Part shown: positions 1 through 8,654 of the stretch, in pieces | Layout: each line of letters opens with the position of its first letter | Position numbering within the stretch: the first letter of the stretch is position 1 | From: CBDFGQ01 sp965247295 | GTDB taxonomy: Bacteria; Chloroflexota; Dehalococcoidia; Lucifugimonadales; JAGWBF01 | Direction of reading: 5' to 3' | NCBI GenBank assembly: GCA_965247295.1 | Contig: CBDFGQ010000004.1 | Coordinates: 62,001-126,000, forward strand | Length of the DNA: 64,000 nucleotides | Position numbers and translations under genes: made by a program | The notes under the pieces: generated by a model | The model's input: the letters and a program-made list of their open reading frames with translations, nothing else | What the model was told of the DNA's origin: nothing | The model's database searches: none

Positions 1-11
1 GGAGGTAACGG

Positions 12-518
12 GTGGCCGTCTACGAGTACCGGGGGCTGGCCATCAACCTGCCCGAGAACGACACCGAGTACGCGGGCTATTTCGAGGCGGCCCGTGACCA
101 CCGCCTGGTGGTCCGGCGGTGCCTGGACTGCGGGCTGCTTCGCGCCGAGACGGGTCCGGGCTGCCCATGGTGCCCCTCCTCGCGATGGGACTGGCACACC
201 GTGAGCGGCAAGGGCACCATCTACAGCTACCAGATAGTGGCACACATTGTGCTGGCCGGCTTCCGAGACTGGGCGCCCTTCCCCATCGTGCTGGTGGAGC
301 TGGACGAGCAGGCTGGCGAGCCTACTCCCGACGACGGCCTGCGCCTCACGGCCAACCTCCTTGACCGGGACCTTAAGCCCGAGTTGGAGGAGAACGTGGC
401 CATCGGCAAACGGGTAGAGGTGGTGTTCGTGGACCTGGAGAGCGGCCTCACCCTGCCCCAGTTTCGACTCTCCGATGAGGCGCCCGATGGCCCGGTATGG
501 AGGCATCAACCGGCCTAG
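12..518 (+). CDS. DUF35-type zinc-ribbon/OB-fold protein
   Basis: A 168-residue protein with an N-terminal rubredoxin-like zinc ribbon (two CxxC-type pairs near residues 37-55, CLDC and CPWC) followed by an OB-fold in the second half. This is the layout of DUF35 proteins, which partner thiolases, acyl-CoA hydratases and related acyl-CoA enzymes. The GTG start is chosen because a GGAGG lies 6 bases upstream at the window edge. The neighbouring genes downstream are CoA-transferases, which fits an accessory role in acyl-CoA metabolism. The partner enzyme probably lies left of the window. The family assignment is fairly secure; the substrate is unknown. Confidence 0.8.
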   Translation: MAVYEYRGLAINLPENDTEYAGYFEAARDHRLVVRRCLDCGLLRAETGPGCPWCPSSRWDWHTVSGKGTIYSYQIVAHIVLAGFRDWAPFPIVLVELDEQAGEPTPDDGLRLTANLLDRDLKPELEENVAIGKRVEVVFVDLESGLTLPQFRLSDEAPDGPVWRHQPA

Positions 519-626
519 CGCCCAGCCTGTACAGCATCCTTGACATGGCTAGGGCCCCTAAAGAACTGACGACACCAACGAAGCTATGAGTAGAGGTTCG
601 TTCATCTGCCTGGAAGGACCGGAGGA

Positions 627-1907
627 ATGGCTGTCGAGCGGGCGAACGGTCCATTCCCGCCAAGGGGTCCGAGTTTGATACCCAGCCAGAATGGGGATAT
701 GCAGCAACCTCTGGAGGGATACCGCGTACTGGACCTGTCCGGGCCCATGGGCGTGTATTGTGGCAAGCTCATGGCCGATATGGGCGCCGACGTCATAAAG
801 ATAGAGCCACCTGGCGGCGACCCCATGCGAACGCTGGGCCCCTTCGCCCACCACCGGTCCCACCCGGAGCGTAGCCTACACTGGCTTCATTTCAACACCA
901 ACAAGCGCAGCGTAACGTTGGACATCGGCACACGGGAGGGGGCGGAGTTGCTCCGGCGGCTGGCGGGAAAGGCCGACGTCTTCCTGGAGACCTTCCGACC
1001 GGGTTACCTGGAGGGACTGGACCTGGGGTACCTGGCCCTGAGCCAGCTGAACCCGGGCCTGGTGTACGTCTCGATTACGCCCTTCGGCCAGACGGGCCCC
1101 TACAGGGACTACGAGGCCTCGGACCTGGTGGGCTTCGCCATGGGCGGGTATATGTACGTCACCGGCTGGCCCCACACCCCACCAACTCGACTGTGGGGCT
1201 CCCAGGCCTACCACACCTCCTCCAACCGCGCTTTCATCGCCACCCTCATCGCCCTGTATCACCGGCTGAACACGGGCCAGGGCCAGTACGTGGACGTCTC
1301 AATGCAGGAGGCGGTGGCCGCCACCACCGAGCACGTGAACACCACCTACAACTACGAGGGGACGCCGGCGGTGCGGTGCGGCTTCCGGCACGGAGGGCAG
1401 TTCGTGGCCACCTGGCGATGCAAGGACGGCTACGCCAGCATCACCAACAACACCCAGAGGGCCTGGGACGATCTGCGGGCCTGGATGGCCGAGGACGGAT
1501 TGGTCGGCGACCTGATGGACGAGAGGTACGACGACCTGTTGATCCTCCGCGGCGAGCACTCCGGCTACATCGAGGGGCTGATCGAGGCCTGGGCCATGAC
1601 CCATACCCGACGGGAGATCACGGAGCGCGGCCAGACCAATCACCACCCCTGGGGACCGGTCGCCACCCCCGAGGAGCTCCTGGGCAACCCCCAGCTGTGG
1701 GACCGGGGCTTCTTCATGGAGGTGGAACATCCGGAGATGGGCGCCACGTTGACCTACCCTGGCGCCCCCTATGTTCTCAGTCGCTCTCCGTGGAAGCTCA
1801 GGACTACCGCCCCTGGCGTCGGGGAGCACAACGTGGATGTGTACGGGAACGAGCTGGGCCTGACGGCGCAGGAGATTGAGGCCCTGACCAGGTCGGGGGT
1901 GGTATAG
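627..1907 (+). CDS. CaiB/BaiF family III CoA-transferase
   Basis: A 426-residue member of the CaiB/BaiF (family III) CoA-transferases, which move CoA between carboxylic acids. Visible hallmarks are the N-terminal RVLDLSGPMG...MADMGADVIKIE segment around residues 33-60, the NTNKRSVTLD strand, VFLETFRPG and SITPFGQTGPY. The segment ends just 5 bases before a second CaiB gene, so the two are probably co-transcribed, and two different subunits may form a heteromer. The start at 627 has GGAGG upstream; a second ATG at residue 25 (699) lies closer to the family's usual N-terminus but has no ribosome-binding site. The acid substrate cannot be inferred. Confidence 0.9.
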   Translation: MAVERANGPFPPRGPSLIPSQNGDMQQPLEGYRVLDLSGPMGVYCGKLMADMGADVIKIEPPGGDPMRTLGPFAHHRSHPERSLHWLHFNTNKRSVTLDIGTREGAELLRRLAGKADVFLETFRPGYLEGLDLGYLALSQLNPGLVYVSITPFGQTGPYRDYEASDLVGFAMGGYMYVTGWPHTPPTRLWGSQAYHTSSNRAFIATLIALYHRLNTGQGQYVDVSMQEAVAATTEHVNTTYNYEGTPAVRCGFRHGGQFVATWRCKDGYASITNNTQRAWDDLRAWMAEDGLVGDLMDERYDDLLILRGEHSGYIEGLIEAWAMTHTRREITERGQTNHHPWGPVATPEELLGNPQLWDRGFFMEVEHPEMGATLTYPGAPYVLSRSPWKLRTTAPGVGEHNVDVYGNELGLTAQEIEALTRSGVV

Positions 1908-1912
1908 CCCGT

Positions 1913-3148
1913 ATGCCGGTTGAATCACAGAATCCAGACTCCCGCTACGCCCTCCGCGGAATCCGGGTCGTGGACTACACATGGGTCCACGCCGGACCCT
2001 CTGCCACCCGGGTCCTGTCCGACCAGGGCGCGGAGGTCATCAAGATCGAGTCCAACTTTGCGCGGGCGGTGGTCGGAGGACCGGCTCCCCTCACCCGCAG
2101 AGGTGTGGGCTCGCGGCACAACTGGAACGCCGGCAAGCTCTCCCTCGCCCTCAACATGAAGACACCCCAGGGTATCGACATCGCCAGGCGCCTGGTCGCC
2201 GTCTCCGACGTGGTGGCCGAGAACTTCAGCGGCCGGGTCATGCGCGGCTGGGGCATGGACTACCAACGCCTGCGCGACATCAGACCTGACATCATAATGC
2301 TCAGCATGTCGGGCCTGGGCAGGACCGGCCCCTGGAACGAGTACGTCAGCTACGGGCAGACCCTCCAGGCGTGGTGCGGCCTCACCTTCCTGACCGGCTT
2401 CCCCGACACCGACCCCTGCGGGCCAGCCAGTGCGTACAGCGACGCCACGGCCGGGCTGGCGGGTGCCCAGGCGGTGCTGCTTGCCCTCATGCACCGGGCA
2501 CGTACCGGCCAGGGGCAATGGATCGACCTGTCCCAGTTCGAGGCGCTGTCCTCCATCATGGGCCCTCTGTTCCTGGACCTCAGCGCCAACGGCCGCGACG
2601 GCAGCGTCCGTAGAGCGGGGAACCGCCTACCCAACGGAGGCGGCGCGCCCCATGGCGCCTATCGCTGCAGGGGAGAGGACCGCTGGGTTGCCATCACCGT
2701 CTTCAGCGACGATCAGTGGCACGCCTTCCGACGGGCCATCGGGGACCCAGCCTGGGCTCGGGAGGAGCGTTTCGCTGCGGCCGCGGGCAGGGAGCACCAC
2801 GCCGATGACCTGGACCGCCTGGTGGAGACGTGGACCGCCGGTCTTCCACCCGAAAAGGTGATGGAGCGGCTTCAGGCGGCGGATGTCCCGGCGGGGGTGG
2901 TACAGTCGGGAGCGGACCTGGCCTCGGACCCCCAGCTCCAGGAGCGCGGCACCTTTCGCAGGGTGCCCGACGCCCGAGGGGCAGATCAAGTCGTAGAGGC
3001 GGCCCCACACAAGCTCTCCCGGACACCGGGAGGCGTCCATCGGGCCGGCCCCGAGTTCGGGGAGCACCAGGACTACGTGCTGAAGGAGGTCCTGGGCATG
3101 TCCGACGACGAGCTGGCCGAGTGCGCCATCGCCGGCGCCTTCGAGTAG
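1913..3148 (+). CDS. CaiB/BaiF family III CoA-transferase (second of pair)
   Basis: A 411-residue CaiB/BaiF CoA-transferase. The N-terminal motif reads GIRVVDYTWVHAGPSATRVL, followed by QGAEVIKIE, KLSLALNMKTPQG, VVAENFSGRVM and SMSGLGRTGPW, which are the standard family blocks. It starts 5 bases after the preceding CoA-transferase and overlaps no ribosome-binding site of its own, which points to translational coupling. The pair is divergent in sequence, so it looks like two functionally distinct subunits or enzymes and not a recent duplication. It ends about 150 bp before the convergent amidohydrolase gene. Confidence 0.9.
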   Translation: MPVESQNPDSRYALRGIRVVDYTWVHAGPSATRVLSDQGAEVIKIESNFARAVVGGPAPLTRRGVGSRHNWNAGKLSLALNMKTPQGIDIARRLVAVSDVVAENFSGRVMRGWGMDYQRLRDIRPDIIMLSMSGLGRTGPWNEYVSYGQTLQAWCGLTFLTGFPDTDPCGPASAYSDATAGLAGAQAVLLALMHRARTGQGQWIDLSQFEALSSIMGPLFLDLSANGRDGSVRRAGNRLPNGGGAPHGAYRCRGEDRWVAITVFSDDQWHAFRRAIGDPAWAREERFAAAAGREHHADDLDRLVETWTAGLPPEKVMERLQAADVPAGVVQSGADLASDPQLQERGTFRRVPDARGADQVVEAAPHKLSRTPGGVHRAGPEFGEHQDYVLKEVLGMSDDELAECAIAGAFE

Positions 3149-3300
3149 CGCCCAGACCTCAGATACGAGCCCCTATTGGAAAGTCGGCCCCGTAGTGGTG
3201 TGCCGCCCTGGGGAGCTCTGAACATTGGTCTCCATCCAAGCATAGTAATCAGTATATGTAGTGGAGAAACTACTGGCGACGAATATTCGCGGTCCCTGGA

Positions 3301-4854
3301 TCAGCCCCTGGCGTTGTAGATGAAGTGGGGGATCAGGTCTTGGGGGAAGGTCCCCTCCAGGAACCGTCTCATGTGGGGCTCTACCTGGCTGACCAGGTCC
3401 CGGGCCTCCAGCTCAGCCGGACTCAGGGGCCGGTCCAGCGCGCCGTTGATCTCCTTTAGCACGGCCTCCTTGTCCACGTGGGTCAGCTTTCCGTCACGCA
3501 TGACCACGTCGCCGTCAATCATGACCGTGTCCACGTCCTGGCTCCGGCCCCTGTAGACCAGGGCCTCGATGAGCCCGATCACGGGGTCGATGTAAGGGTA
3601 CTCGATGTTCCGTAGATTGAGCAGCACCAGGTCCGCCCGCATCCCGGGGTCCAGGGTGCCCACCTTGTCTCCGAACCAGGCGCAGTAGGCCCCGCCCTCG
3701 GTGCCCATCCGGAGCACGTCGTAGGGGGTGGGACAGACGTTGTCTATGCCGGGGATGTATTGCAGCCTGAGGACCAGCTTCATCTCCTGGAACATGTCCT
3801 TGTCGTCGTTGATGGTGGCCTCGTCGCTGCCCAGCCCGATCTTGACGCCCCTCTCCAGCGCCTTCCCTATGGGGGCGATGCCGTTGTGGATGCGCAGGTT
3901 GGAGCTGGCGTTGTGGCAGATGTTGGTGCCCGTAGCGGCCATGAGCTCGATATCCTCGTCGGTTATCCAGACGCTGTGGCCGCAGACGATCTCCCGGCCC
4001 AGGAATCCCAGGTCGTCGAGGTGCTGGAGGGGGGACTTGTTCCAGGCCCGGTCTCCGTAGAACTTCTGGTATGGGCTTTCCTGGAGGTGAATGTGCATGC
4101 CCGTCTGGTACTTTGTGGCCATCTCCTTCAGCGCCACCAGCAGGTCGTCGGAGCACCGGTGGACGTTGTTGGGGGCCAGCGTGACCCGGATTCGCTCATA
4201 CTGGTCGTTCCCGTACTTCTGGACGACCTCCTCCAGGGCCTGTATCCACTCTTTTGTGGGGGCGTACCCCCGGGCCACGAACGAAGTAAATCGCTCCCCG
4301 AGCTCTCCCGGCATCGTGGCTGCGAAGTCCCGCTCATCGCCGGCAGGTCCAACTATGTGGGCGTTCTGATTGGTGAAGATAGGCGCGTAAGAGACTCGCA
4401 TGCCTATCTCCTGGTAGGCTTTGAGGGCCCTGTCGGCCACCTCCATCATATGGGAGGGGCGCTTCCCTAGTACCCCACCGTGGATCGCCTGGACGGTGGT
4501 GGTCCCGGTCTCGATCATCTGGATGGCACCGTACATCTGGTCCAGGTAGGGATCGATGCTCCGCGCCCCCATTCTGCGCAGGGCCCTGAGCTCCTGGGTG
4601 TTGTCCAGCTGCCCCATCTGCAAGGGGGTAAGGCCCACGTGGAAATGGTCGTTCACCAGGCCGGGCATCACCACGTAGTTGGGGGAGCCGATAACCTCTG
4701 CGTCGGGGTGCTGCGTCCGCAGGTCCTCGTACCTGCCCACCTCGATGATCTCGCCGTCACGCTGGAACACTGCCCCGTCGGAGACCACGTCCGCGGAGTC
4801 GGGCCCCGTGATCTTACGGATAACGTACTTCCCTCGTACCAGTGATGAGCGCAT
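3301..4854 (-). CDS. Amidohydrolase, TRZ/ATZ (chlorohydrolase/SsnA-like) type
   Basis: A 517-residue metal-dependent hydrolase of the amidohydrolase superfamily. The composite beta-sandwich is built from the N-terminus (KYVIRKITGPDS) and C-terminus, and the TIM barrel carries the first metal motif as HFHVG near residue 71, a barrel histidine in GMHIHLQESP, the GHSVWITDED histidine, and a conserved late aspartate in GLGSDEA. This pattern matches chlorohydrolase/deaminase enzymes acting on C-N or C-Cl bonds of ring compounds. AAGGAGG precedes the ATG. The first motif is HFH in place of the usual HxH with Thr or Asn, which is tolerated in the family. Substrate unknown. Confidence 0.85.
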   Translation of the reverse strand: MRSSLVRGKYVIRKITGPDSADVVSDGAVFQRDGEIIEVGRYEDLRTQHPDAEVIGSPNYVVMPGLVNDHFHVGLTPLQMGQLDNTQELRALRRMGARSIDPYLDQMYGAIQMIETGTTTVQAIHGGVLGKRPSHMMEVADRALKAYQEIGMRVSYAPIFTNQNAHIVGPAGDERDFAATMPGELGERFTSFVARGYAPTKEWIQALEEVVQKYGNDQYERIRVTLAPNNVHRCSDDLLVALKEMATKYQTGMHIHLQESPYQKFYGDRAWNKSPLQHLDDLGFLGREIVCGHSVWITDEDIELMAATGTNICHNASSNLRIHNGIAPIGKALERGVKIGLGSDEATINDDKDMFQEMKLVLRLQYIPGIDNVCPTPYDVLRMGTEGGAYCAWFGDKVGTLDPGMRADLVLLNLRNIEYPYIDPVIGLIEALVYRGRSQDVDTVMIDGDVVMRDGKLTHVDKEAVLKEINGALDRPLSPAELEARDLVSQVEPHMRRFLEGTFPQDLIPHFIYNARG

Positions 4855-5153
4855 CGTTGCCTCCTTCTACAACGGCTTCTGGAATACAGCGGCCCCCGTA
4901 ACTGAGCTAAGGGCTCCCGGCACCGACATCTGGCAGTAAGGGGAGACGATAGCCTGCGGCTGGGCATCAAGCGTTGCCTCGACGGTCTAGCGTAACACAC
5001 GGGTTTCGGTGGGTTGCCAACGTGGATCGCCTTGGCTTCATCCGAGGAAGGGCGTAGGCCCGCCTCTAGGGCTCGCAGCTGTTACCGGTTTCCAAGTTGG
5101 TTCTTGCGAAAACTTCTTCGTGAATCCAGACTAGAACTTGAAGTGAATCCAGG
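4855..5153. other. Intergenic stretch without a recognised gene
   Basis: About 300 bases between the cupin gene and the amidohydrolase start, both leftward. It carries the duplicated 3' end of the cupin gene (5120-5165) and otherwise shows no gene or RNA that could be recognised. Confidence 0.5.
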
Positions 5154-5165
5154 CTAGTACTTGAA
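5120..5165. repeat. 23-bp tandem duplication at cupin 3' end
   Basis: Two adjacent 23-bp copies (5120-5142 and 5143-5165) starting GTGAATCCAG and differing at two positions. The right copy contains the cupin stop codon, so the gene end was duplicated outside the gene by slippage or unequal exchange. Confidence 0.75.
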
Positions 5166-5459
5166 CTCGATAATAATGTTCCTGAAGCGAACGTCGGTTT
5201 TATTGGTGACCTGGTGCTCCTCGTGGACGTCCCGAAACCTCCAGCTTCCAGGCCCAGACACATTCACCTCGGGCGCCCGGCCACCCTCCTCCAGAGTGGG
5301 GCTTCCGCCCTCGACGGTAACGGTCACATAGTCGTAATCGTGAATGTGCCAGTCGCTGGACTGCCCAGGCTCCAGCACCAGAGTCCATACGGTTATTCGG
5401 TCGTTCTCGAACAGCTTCTCGGTGGCAATCTCCCCCAGGGGCTGATTCCCTCTCGGCAT
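5154..5459 (-). CDS. Small single-domain cupin
   Basis: A 101-residue protein forming one cupin barrel. The metal-binding motif 1 is seen as WHIHDYDYVTVTVEG (two histidines plus following acidic residues) and motif 2 as FRDVHEEHQV. The ATG at 5459 follows AGGAGGAGG with good spacing. Stand-alone cupins of this size occur beside catabolic genes as small oxygenases, isomerases or sensors of organic acids; nothing here decides between these. It lies between the NHL-repeat protein and the amidohydrolase, all leftward. Confidence 0.8.
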   Translation of the reverse strand: MPRGNQPLGEIATEKLFENDRITVWTLVLEPGQSSDWHIHDYDYVTVTVEGGSPTLEEGGRAPEVNVSGPGSWRFRDVHEEHQVTNKTDVRFRNIIIEFKY

Positions 5460-5686
5460 AACGGACCTCCTCCTAGGATCGCCTTCAGACCAAATTCCTA
5501 AGCTCTAGGCTAGGCTTACGGGCTGTGTCCGTCAAGCGCCCGTCCCGAGCAGGTGTTCAGGACAGGCACCAAATTTATAGCAAGCTGGAATTAACGCATC
5601 AAAAAGACTAATGGGCATGCTTCGGATGCCATGGCCGAATTTCCCTACCGGAATAAAGCTGCATTACCCAGTGGTACCCGCCCTGG

Positions 5687-6658
5687 TCAGCCGACCTTCA
5701 CAAGCTTTTGCACCGACCGCAGCTGCTGGGAGTGGTCCACGAGACCGGCGTATCGCTGGCTCTGGGTCTCGCTGCGCGGACACTCGGCCACGTATATGTC
5801 TCCATGGGAGTCCACGGCGATGCCGTGGGGAGCGTAAAAGCTGCCTACCTGGCTTCCGAAGGTCTGCTCGCCCAGCCGCGCCAGAACGTTTCCCTTGGAG
5901 TCTAGAACGGATACCCGGGGGCCTATGCGCATGCCCGCCGCGTTAGTGGCGGAACCCGAGAATAGCTCGCCCACGTAGACCAGCCCGTTAACACCCCGGT
6001 CCATACAGACACAGGTGGGCCTGGCGAAATTCACCCACTGGGTCTCGTACTTGCCGTTGGAATCGAATATCTGAACGCGCTTGTTCTGCCGGTCGGCAAC
6101 GTAGACCCACCCGTCCCTGTCGGTCGCTATGCTATGGACCAGATTGAACTGGCCGGGGTCCGTGCCCGACTCTCCCCAAGAAAATAGGTGCTTCCCGTCG
6201 GGGGAGTATTTGTGGACCCTCGCGTTGCTGTAGCCGTCCGAGACGTACAGGTCTCCGGTCTTGGGGTCCAGGGCCACCTTCGTCGGGGAGTTGAAGGGCT
6301 CGCCGCTCATGGCAGGCGAAGGCTGCCCCGGGGTGCCGATGGTCATGAGGAGCTTCCCATCGGGGGTGAACTTCTGCACCACGTGCTTACCCTTGTCCGT
6401 GACGTAGACCGAACCATCCGGCCCTATCTGCGCCCCATGGGGGTTGGTGAAAATCCTCTCGTCCCCCCAGGTTCGGAGAACGTCGCCGTTCCGGTCGAGG
6501 ACAATCACCTGGGGATGGCCGTGGCTGAAGACAAATAGGTTGTCCTGGGCGTCCACGGCCACTGAGAGGGCATCGCTGCCGTAGCCCCAACCCTCGGGCA
6601 GGTTGCCCCAATCCTTTCCCGAGACCTCGTATGTGTACTTCCCCGTGCCGAGTTTCAT
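5687..6658 (-). CDS. NHL-repeat six-bladed beta-propeller protein
   Basis: A 323-residue NHL-repeat protein of the type resembling peptidyl-alpha-hydroxyglycine alpha-amidating lyase. Repeated strands of the form GxVYVTDxxxxxVxxFxxDGKLL, DLYVSDGYSNARVHKYSPDG, GWVYVADRQNKRVQIFDSNG and GDIYVAECPRS mark successive blades. The start was set at 6658 because GGAGG lies 8 bases before that ATG, while the longer open frame to 6703 has no such site. No signal peptide is visible, which is unusual since many NHL proteins of this group are exported. The neighbouring genes give no direct partner. Confidence 0.8.
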   Translation of the reverse strand: MKLGTGKYTYEVSGKDWGNLPEGWGYGSDALSVAVDAQDNLFVFSHGHPQVIVLDRNGDVLRTWGDERIFTNPHGAQIGPDGSVYVTDKGKHVVQKFTPDGKLLMTIGTPGQPSPAMSGEPFNSPTKVALDPKTGDLYVSDGYSNARVHKYSPDGKHLFSWGESGTDPGQFNLVHSIATDRDGWVYVADRQNKRVQIFDSNGKYETQWVNFARPTCVCMDRGVNGLVYVGELFSGSATNAAGMRIGPRVSVLDSKGNVLARLGEQTFGSQVGSFYAPHGIAVDSHGDIYVAECPRSETQSQRYAGLVDHSQQLRSVQKLVKVG

Positions 6659-7170
6659 GATCCGCTCCTCCAGCCGTGCCTCCCGGCGCAGATTCCCAGG
6701 CAATACTGCCCGTCCAGATGGGCTATCTATATTTTCGAGACCTTTTATTTACTATCTACCCCTGAGCATCAAGTGCCCAGGTATTTATCGTTGCAGCTTC
6801 TATCTCAAGCTTGCAGCTGGTACCTAGTGCCGAGGGAGGGATTCGAATCCACACACCCTTGACCGTAGCAGATTTTAAGTTGTACTCTCACCAACCTGTT
6901 CTATGTCATTGTATCTGGGGTGGTCTAATCCTGTCCACCAGTTTGCATCTGGACGGTATTTTCCCTCCCGGCCGGTGATGCCCGGTACCAAGGAGTCCCC
7001 GAACAATTTCTCCCAGCTATCGGGAATCTGGGGTAGGACCACGGGCCAGCTGCCTGAACTCATCCACGCGGCATTATCTCACCGTACTGAAGGGGAAGTA
7101 GGTCAGACACGAGACTCCCCCGATGCTATAATTGTCTTAACGACAACCTGCAGGAGTGGAGGGAGGGGAC
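6659..7170. other. Intergenic region around the tRNA fragment
   Basis: About 510 bases separating the leftward NHL gene from the rightward BNR gene. Apart from the tRNA-Leu fragment at 6815-6880 no gene is recognised. Promoters for both divergent genes must lie here, but no clear -35/-10 pair was identified. Confidence 0.4.
6815..6880 (-). repeat. tRNA-Leu 3'-half fragment (att-like remnant)
   Basis: A 66-bp stretch matching 36762-36827, the 3' half of the tRNA-Leu(UAA) gene plus 10 bases beyond it, with 8 mismatches. The match starts just past the CCA end, includes the acceptor 3' strand, T arm and variable arm, and stops at the anticodon loop. The 5' half is absent, so it is not a working tRNA. 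The orientation is the same as the intact gene 30 kb away. The break at the anticodon loop is the classical crossover position of tyrosine recombinases, so this looks like the displaced tRNA end left by an integration. Confidence 0.8.
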
Positions 7171-8166
7171 ATGGCAGCAGGAGACGGCCGGCACCGTAAG
7201 CTCTACGTCGGCACGCACGACGAAGTCTGCGCATTGACTAGCTCGGATGGCGGAAGCACGTGGAAACAGGGGGAGACCACCCCCCTCACCCATGCGGCGG
7301 CCCGGCTCAGCGTCAGTGCCACGACTCCTCAGCGTGCCTATCTGGCCGCATACGAGTCGGGTGTCTATCGCACCGACGACGGGGGCCTGAGCTGGCAAAA
7401 TCTCTCAACTTACCCCTCCGACTACGCCCACAGTGTGTTGGTACATCCCGAAGATGCACAGCACGTGTACGTCGGCAGCGAGCCCGCCGCCTTGTTCCGG
7501 TCCGCCGATGGGGGTGAGACCTGGGAGGAGTGTGCCGGGTTCAGATCAGTACCTGAATCCAGCGACTGGTCCTTCCATGGAGTGCGCCTGTCGCACATAC
7601 GGGACCTGCGCATGGCCCCCGACGACCCGGGATGCCTGTACGCAGGTATCGAGGTGGGAGGGGTAGTGCGCTCTCGCGACGGAGGGGATAGCTGGCAGCA
7701 GCTCCACGGTACAAACGACGACATCCATTTGGTCAATCTGAGCGGTGATAGGCCTGGAACCGTTTACATCGCTACCGCGGGCGGGCCCTATCGCAGCGAT
7801 GACCAGGGCCAGAGCTGGGAGCTCATCAACAGCGGTCTCCAGCGCCAATATACCTTGCACATCTCCGCAGCTCCCGATAATGCCGACCTGGTGCTCGTGT
7901 CGGTTTCCACCAACGCAGGGCGTCAGAACCCCCAGTTCTACCGCTCCACGAATGGAGGTCGGGAATGGCGGCTAATAGGCTCGGTGGGATCGGATGATGA
8001 CATGGTGGTTGCAATTGACTGGGACCCCAATGAGCCCCGCCGCGCTTATGCGGGTACCGATGGAGGAAAGCTGTTCTGCAGTGAGGATAGGGGTGAGACC
8101 TGGGAGCCTCTGCCCGTCAGCCTCCCGTCCGTTGCCGTCAGCGCTATGGTAGTAGCGCCCTCTTAG
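7171..8166 (+). CDS. BNR/sortilin-like beta-propeller protein
   Basis: A 331-residue propeller protein. Asp-box (BNR) motifs of the form S-x-D-x-G-x-x-W recur at least six times, for example SSDGGSTW, TDDGGLSW, SADGGETW, SRDGGDSW, SDDQGQSW and SEDRGETW. The family includes YCF48/sortilin-like proteins and many uncharacterised exo-alpha-sialidase-like folds; no catalytic residues of a sialidase are seen. The start at 7171 follows GGAGGGAGGGG; the alternative GTG at 7156 lies inside that ribosome-binding site. No signal peptide. It is one of three BNR genes in the region, one of which is a fragment. Confidence 0.8.
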   Translation: MAAGDGRHRKLYVGTHDEVCALTSSDGGSTWKQGETTPLTHAAARLSVSATTPQRAYLAAYESGVYRTDDGGLSWQNLSTYPSDYAHSVLVHPEDAQHVYVGSEPAALFRSADGGETWEECAGFRSVPESSDWSFHGVRLSHIRDLRMAPDDPGCLYAGIEVGGVVRSRDGGDSWQQLHGTNDDIHLVNLSGDRPGTVYIATAGGPYRSDDQGQSWELINSGLQRQYTLHISAAPDNADLVLVSVSTNAGRQNPQFYRSTNGGREWRLIGSVGSDDDMVVAIDWDPNEPRRAYAGTDGGKLFCSEDRGETWEPLPVSLPSVAVSAMVVAPS

Positions 8167-8654
8167 CGTCCGCTGAGAGCACGCTAGACTGGCCCCTTCA
8201 CGGCCCGGCGGGCCTCCAAGTTCCAGTCCCCGCTCGATGATAGCCCTACGCTTGTCGTATTTCCGTTTTCCACGAGCCAGCCACAGCTCCACCTGCGCCA
8301 TGTGATCTTTGATGTAAACTCGCAGGGCTACCAGGCTGAGGCCCGTCTCCGACGCGCTACGCGACACATACGCCAACCGGTCCATGTGCACCGTATATTA
8401 CTCGATGCAATACTTTGTCGAGTCCACCCCTATCGTCCTGGCGACGGCCACGGTCCCTATGCAGAGAGCCTGACAACGCCGGGACGGGGGACGTCACGGG
8501 GCATAGGAAAAAACGTGACACACCTGGCGACATGAAGTACGATTATCACCATTAACGTGACCAATCGTCGCAGTCTGCGCCAGATGTATGTGTCAGGAAT
8601 CTCTGACACGGGGCACCTGGAGGTAGCGGTTCGGACGATCAAAGGAGGGACGGG
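8167..8654. other. Gap with smpB remnant and an 18-bp palindrome
   Basis: About 490 bases without an intact gene. It holds the smpB remnant and, at 8590-8607, the inverted repeat TGTCAG-6 nt-CTGACA. The palindrome lies about 48 bases before the start of the hotdog gene and could be an operator for a dimeric regulator, but no regulator gene is adjacent. Confidence 0.4.
8223..8391 (-). pseudogene. smpB: smpB C-terminal remnant
   Basis: Reading leftward, a block of about 45 residues contains SLVALRVYIKDHMAQVELWL, then ARGKRKYDKR and a trailing AIIERG. This matches the conserved C-terminal third of SmpB (family consensus LVPLxLYxxxxxxKVELxLARGKKxYDKR), the tmRNA-binding protein of trans-translation. 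Upstream in the same frame a TAA precedes the block, and no tmRNA-like gene is visible beside it, so it is a non-functional fragment. It lies between the BNR gene and the hotdog gene, both on the other strand, within an otherwise empty 490-bp gap. Confidence 0.65.

Noticed and set aside
6815..6880. A second functional tRNA-Leu
   Set aside because: The 5' half is missing and the sequence after the anticodon loop does not match.
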